From positions 1 through 5,150 of the forward strand of contig CAJCIJ010000087.1 in NCBI GenBank assembly GCA_903970315.1: DNA of 5,150 nt. Reading direction: 5' to 3'. The position numbers were made by a program, and so were the translations under genes. Source of the stretch: Actinomycetota bacterium. Its GTDB lineage: Bacteria > Actinomycetota > Thermoleophilia > Solirubrobacterales > Solirubrobacteraceae. Positions 5,083 to 5,150 of the stretch are shown in pieces. The notes under the pieces are model-generated. The model made no database searches, was not told where the DNA came from, and saw only the letters and a list, made by a program, of their open reading frames with translations. The first letter of the stretch is position 1. Each line of letters opens with the position of its first letter.

Positions 5083-5088
5083 AGCGTA
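5083..5088 (-). promoter_or_regulatory. Candidate -10 element TACGCT for leaderless aminotransferase transcript
   Basis: On the minus strand GTTACGCT is followed by TAGCCA and then ATG, so the usual start-site distance would place transcription initiation on the ATG itself. No Shine-Dalgarno is visible. The same octamer precedes gpsA. The -35 region, which falls around 5105-5112, shows no recognisable hexamer. Confidence 0.5.
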
Positions 5089-5093
5089 ACGCG

Positions 5094-5150
5094 CTAGTGC
5101 GAAGAGGCAGAGACGGCGTTGCCGAGCAGCTGGGGAGCAAGATCGGCGAC
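5094..5150 (-). CDS. Possible C-terminal tail of an upstream gene (partial, uncertain)
   Basis: On the minus strand the frame entering from the right edge reads VADLAPQLLGNAVSASSH and stops at TAG (5094-5096), 17 bases before the aminotransferase ATG. Eighteen codons are too few to name a family. The opposite strand is also open in the mirror-image frame from GTG at 5097 (VRRGRDGVAEQLGSKIGD), so a divergent plus-strand gene cannot be excluded. The minus-strand reading is preferred slightly because a plus-strand start at 5097 would leave almost no room for two divergent promoters. Confidence 0.25.
   Translation of the reverse strand, partial: VADLAPQLLGNAVSASSH

Noticed and set aside
3880..5097. 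Plus-strand open frame of about 405 codons opposite the aminotransferase
   Set aside because: It is antisense to a gene with all catalytic motifs, its translation shows no recognisable family pattern, and long antisense frames are common in GC-rich DNA.

Overview
The window is strongly GC-rich and codes for proteins almost throughout. It reads like a chromosomal segment of a high-GC actinobacterium. The aminotransferase and the C-terminal half of the DtxR-type regulator resemble, from memory, proteins of Thermoleophilia/Solirubrobacterales. That placement is an inference and no search was possible. No insertion sequence, tRNA, rRNA or CRISPR array was seen.

Layout from left to right. Positions 1-1388 (minus) hold the first 462 residues of an MrfA/YprA-type DEAH-box helicase, cut by the left edge before its C-terminal region. 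Positions 1445-2632 (minus) encode glycerol-3-phosphate dehydrogenase GpsA, with unusual low-complexity tails at both ends. Positions 2716-3159 (minus) encode a 147-residue protein that matches only the beginning and end of a glycerate kinase, as if the central part had been removed. Divergent from it, 3281-3997 (plus) is a DtxR/MntR-family metalloregulator whose reading frame is interrupted by one in-frame TGA at 3671-3673, where relatives usually have glycine in a CPHGxP motif. The frame beyond the TGA is intact and encodes the FeoA/SH3-like domain. A PLP-dependent aminotransferase (3994-5076, minus) converges on it, and the two stop codons share one CTAG. The last ~70 bases hold either the tail of an upstream minus-strand gene or the start of a plus-strand one.

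The minus-strand genes mini-glycerate-kinase, gpsA and helicase are co-directional with gaps of 83 and 56 bases. The four genes without a visible Shine-Dalgarno sequence (helicase, gpsA, dtxR-like, aminotransferase) each have a TANNNT hexamer 6-9 bases before the start codon, as expected for leaderless actinobacterial promoters. The mini-glycerate-kinase gene has a GGAAGG ribosome-binding site instead, and this lies inside a duplicated block in the divergent intergenic region.

The points most worth following up are the in-frame TGA in the regulator (readthrough, split gene or fresh nonsense mutation), the core-deleted glycerate-kinase-like protein, and the repeat in the divergent promoter region. 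I see no clear evidence of a wholly new multi-gene system.
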